Assembly (NCBI GenBank): GCA_015486445.1
Contig: WFRT01000084.1
Coordinates: forward strand, 1-5,892
Direction: 5' to 3'
Source: Pseudomonadota bacterium
Lineage (GTDB): Bacteria; Desulfobacterota; Anaeroferrophillalia; Anaeroferrophillales; Tharpellaceae
Length of the DNA: 5,892 nt
Every line of letters begins with the position of its first letter. Position 1 is the first letter of the stretch. Below, in pieces: positions 5,560-5,892 of the stretch. Made by a program: the position numbers and the translations under genes. The notes under the pieces were generated by a model, which saw nothing but the letters and a program-made list of their open reading frames with translations, was not told the DNA's origin and ran no database searches.

Positions 5560-5892
5560 TCAGGAAAAAATTCTGACCTCAGGTTCCAAGAGCACCCCGC
5601 TCTGTTCCTTAACCCGCCTGCGCATGCGTTCGATCAGGGTCATGACCTCACCGGACCGGGCCCCGGGTTCGGCGACAATCACATTGGCGTGGGCCTTGGA
5701 AACATAGGCCTTACCCTGGCGCATCGCTTTGCAGCCCGCCGCTTCGAGCAGGCGGCCGGCATGGTCCCCGGGCGGGTTTTTGAACACCGACCCGGCATGA
5801 CGCCCGGAAGGCAGACGCCGGCGCAGGGTCGTGATTTCAGCCACGGTTTCCTGCAACTCCAGGGGCGACCGGCGTTCAAACAGGAGATAGGC
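5560..5892 (-). CDS. murB: UDP-N-acetylenolpyruvoylglucosamine reductase MurB, C-terminal part
   Basis: MurB is the cytoplasmic flavoenzyme that uses NADPH to reduce UDP-GlcNAc-enolpyruvate to UDP-MurNAc, the second committed step of peptidoglycan synthesis. The last 110 codons are present and the frame is open through the right edge, so the FAD-binding N-terminal two thirds lie outside. The visible part is the substrate-binding C-terminal domain. GSVFKNPPGDHAG (34-46, counted from the window edge) contains the Ser that serves as the proton donor. SKAHANVIV (65-73) is the next conserved block. The C-terminal LEPEVRIF (102-109) contains the catalytic Glu. The pattern, including GSVFKNPPG, looks like the shorter type II MurB rather than the E. 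coli type; that is a judgement from motifs. A TTG inside the frame (5854-5856) is not a start, since conserved-looking sequence continues upstream. It is followed by ddl after 29 nt. Confidence 0.97.
   Translation of the reverse strand, partial: AYLLFERRSPLELQETVAEITTLRRRLPSGRHAGSVFKNPPGDHAGRLLEAAGCKAMRQGKAYVSKAHANVIVAEPGARSGEVMTLIERMRRRVKEQSGVLLEPEVRIFS

Overview
This window is an ordinary but well-preserved piece of the bacterial division and cell wall (dcw) gene cluster. It comes from a GC-rich Gram-negative bacterium, most plausibly a deltaproteobacterial (Desulfobacterota/Desulfuromonadota-type) lineage. That placement rests on the gene order murB-ddl-ftsQ-ftsA-ftsZ, an FtsQ with a POTRA domain, and the general look of FtsA and FtsZ. 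It is an inference from memory, not a database result.

Layout, left to right. Positions 1-701 (+) hold the 3' end of an unrecognised, strongly acidic protein gene whose start lies beyond the left edge. Positions 702-1142 are non-coding: a strong bidirectional intrinsic terminator (756-791), followed by about 350 bp of GC-rich sequence with small repeats but no convincing gene. From 1143 to the right edge, five genes lie on the minus strand and are transcribed right to left: murB (5' end missing, 5560-5892), ddl (4604-5530), ftsQ (3769-4638), ftsA (2507-3739) and ftsZ (1143-2429). Gaps are short: 29 nt murB-ddl, a 35-nt overlap ddl-ftsQ, 29 nt ftsQ-ftsA and 77 nt ftsA-ftsZ. This fits one operon, perhaps with an extra signal in the AT-rich ftsA-ftsZ gap.

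The genes work together. MurB completes UDP-N-acetylmuramic acid, and Ddl makes the D-Ala-D-Ala dipeptide that ends the peptidoglycan stem. FtsQ is the membrane scaffold of the divisome, FtsA tethers FtsZ to the membrane, and FtsZ forms the cytokinetic ring. All five keep the key residues of their families, and none looks broken. Two starts differ from a naive longest-ATG reading: ftsQ seems to start with TTG inside the end of ddl, and ftsA starts 24 codons downstream of its longest open frame.

I found no mobile element, CRISPR array, tRNA/rRNA gene or clearly new system. The points most worth a second look are the unidentified acidic gene, the long structured 3' region between ftsZ and its nearest terminator, the palindrome and A-rich repeats before ftsZ, and an A8 tract at the start of ftsQ.
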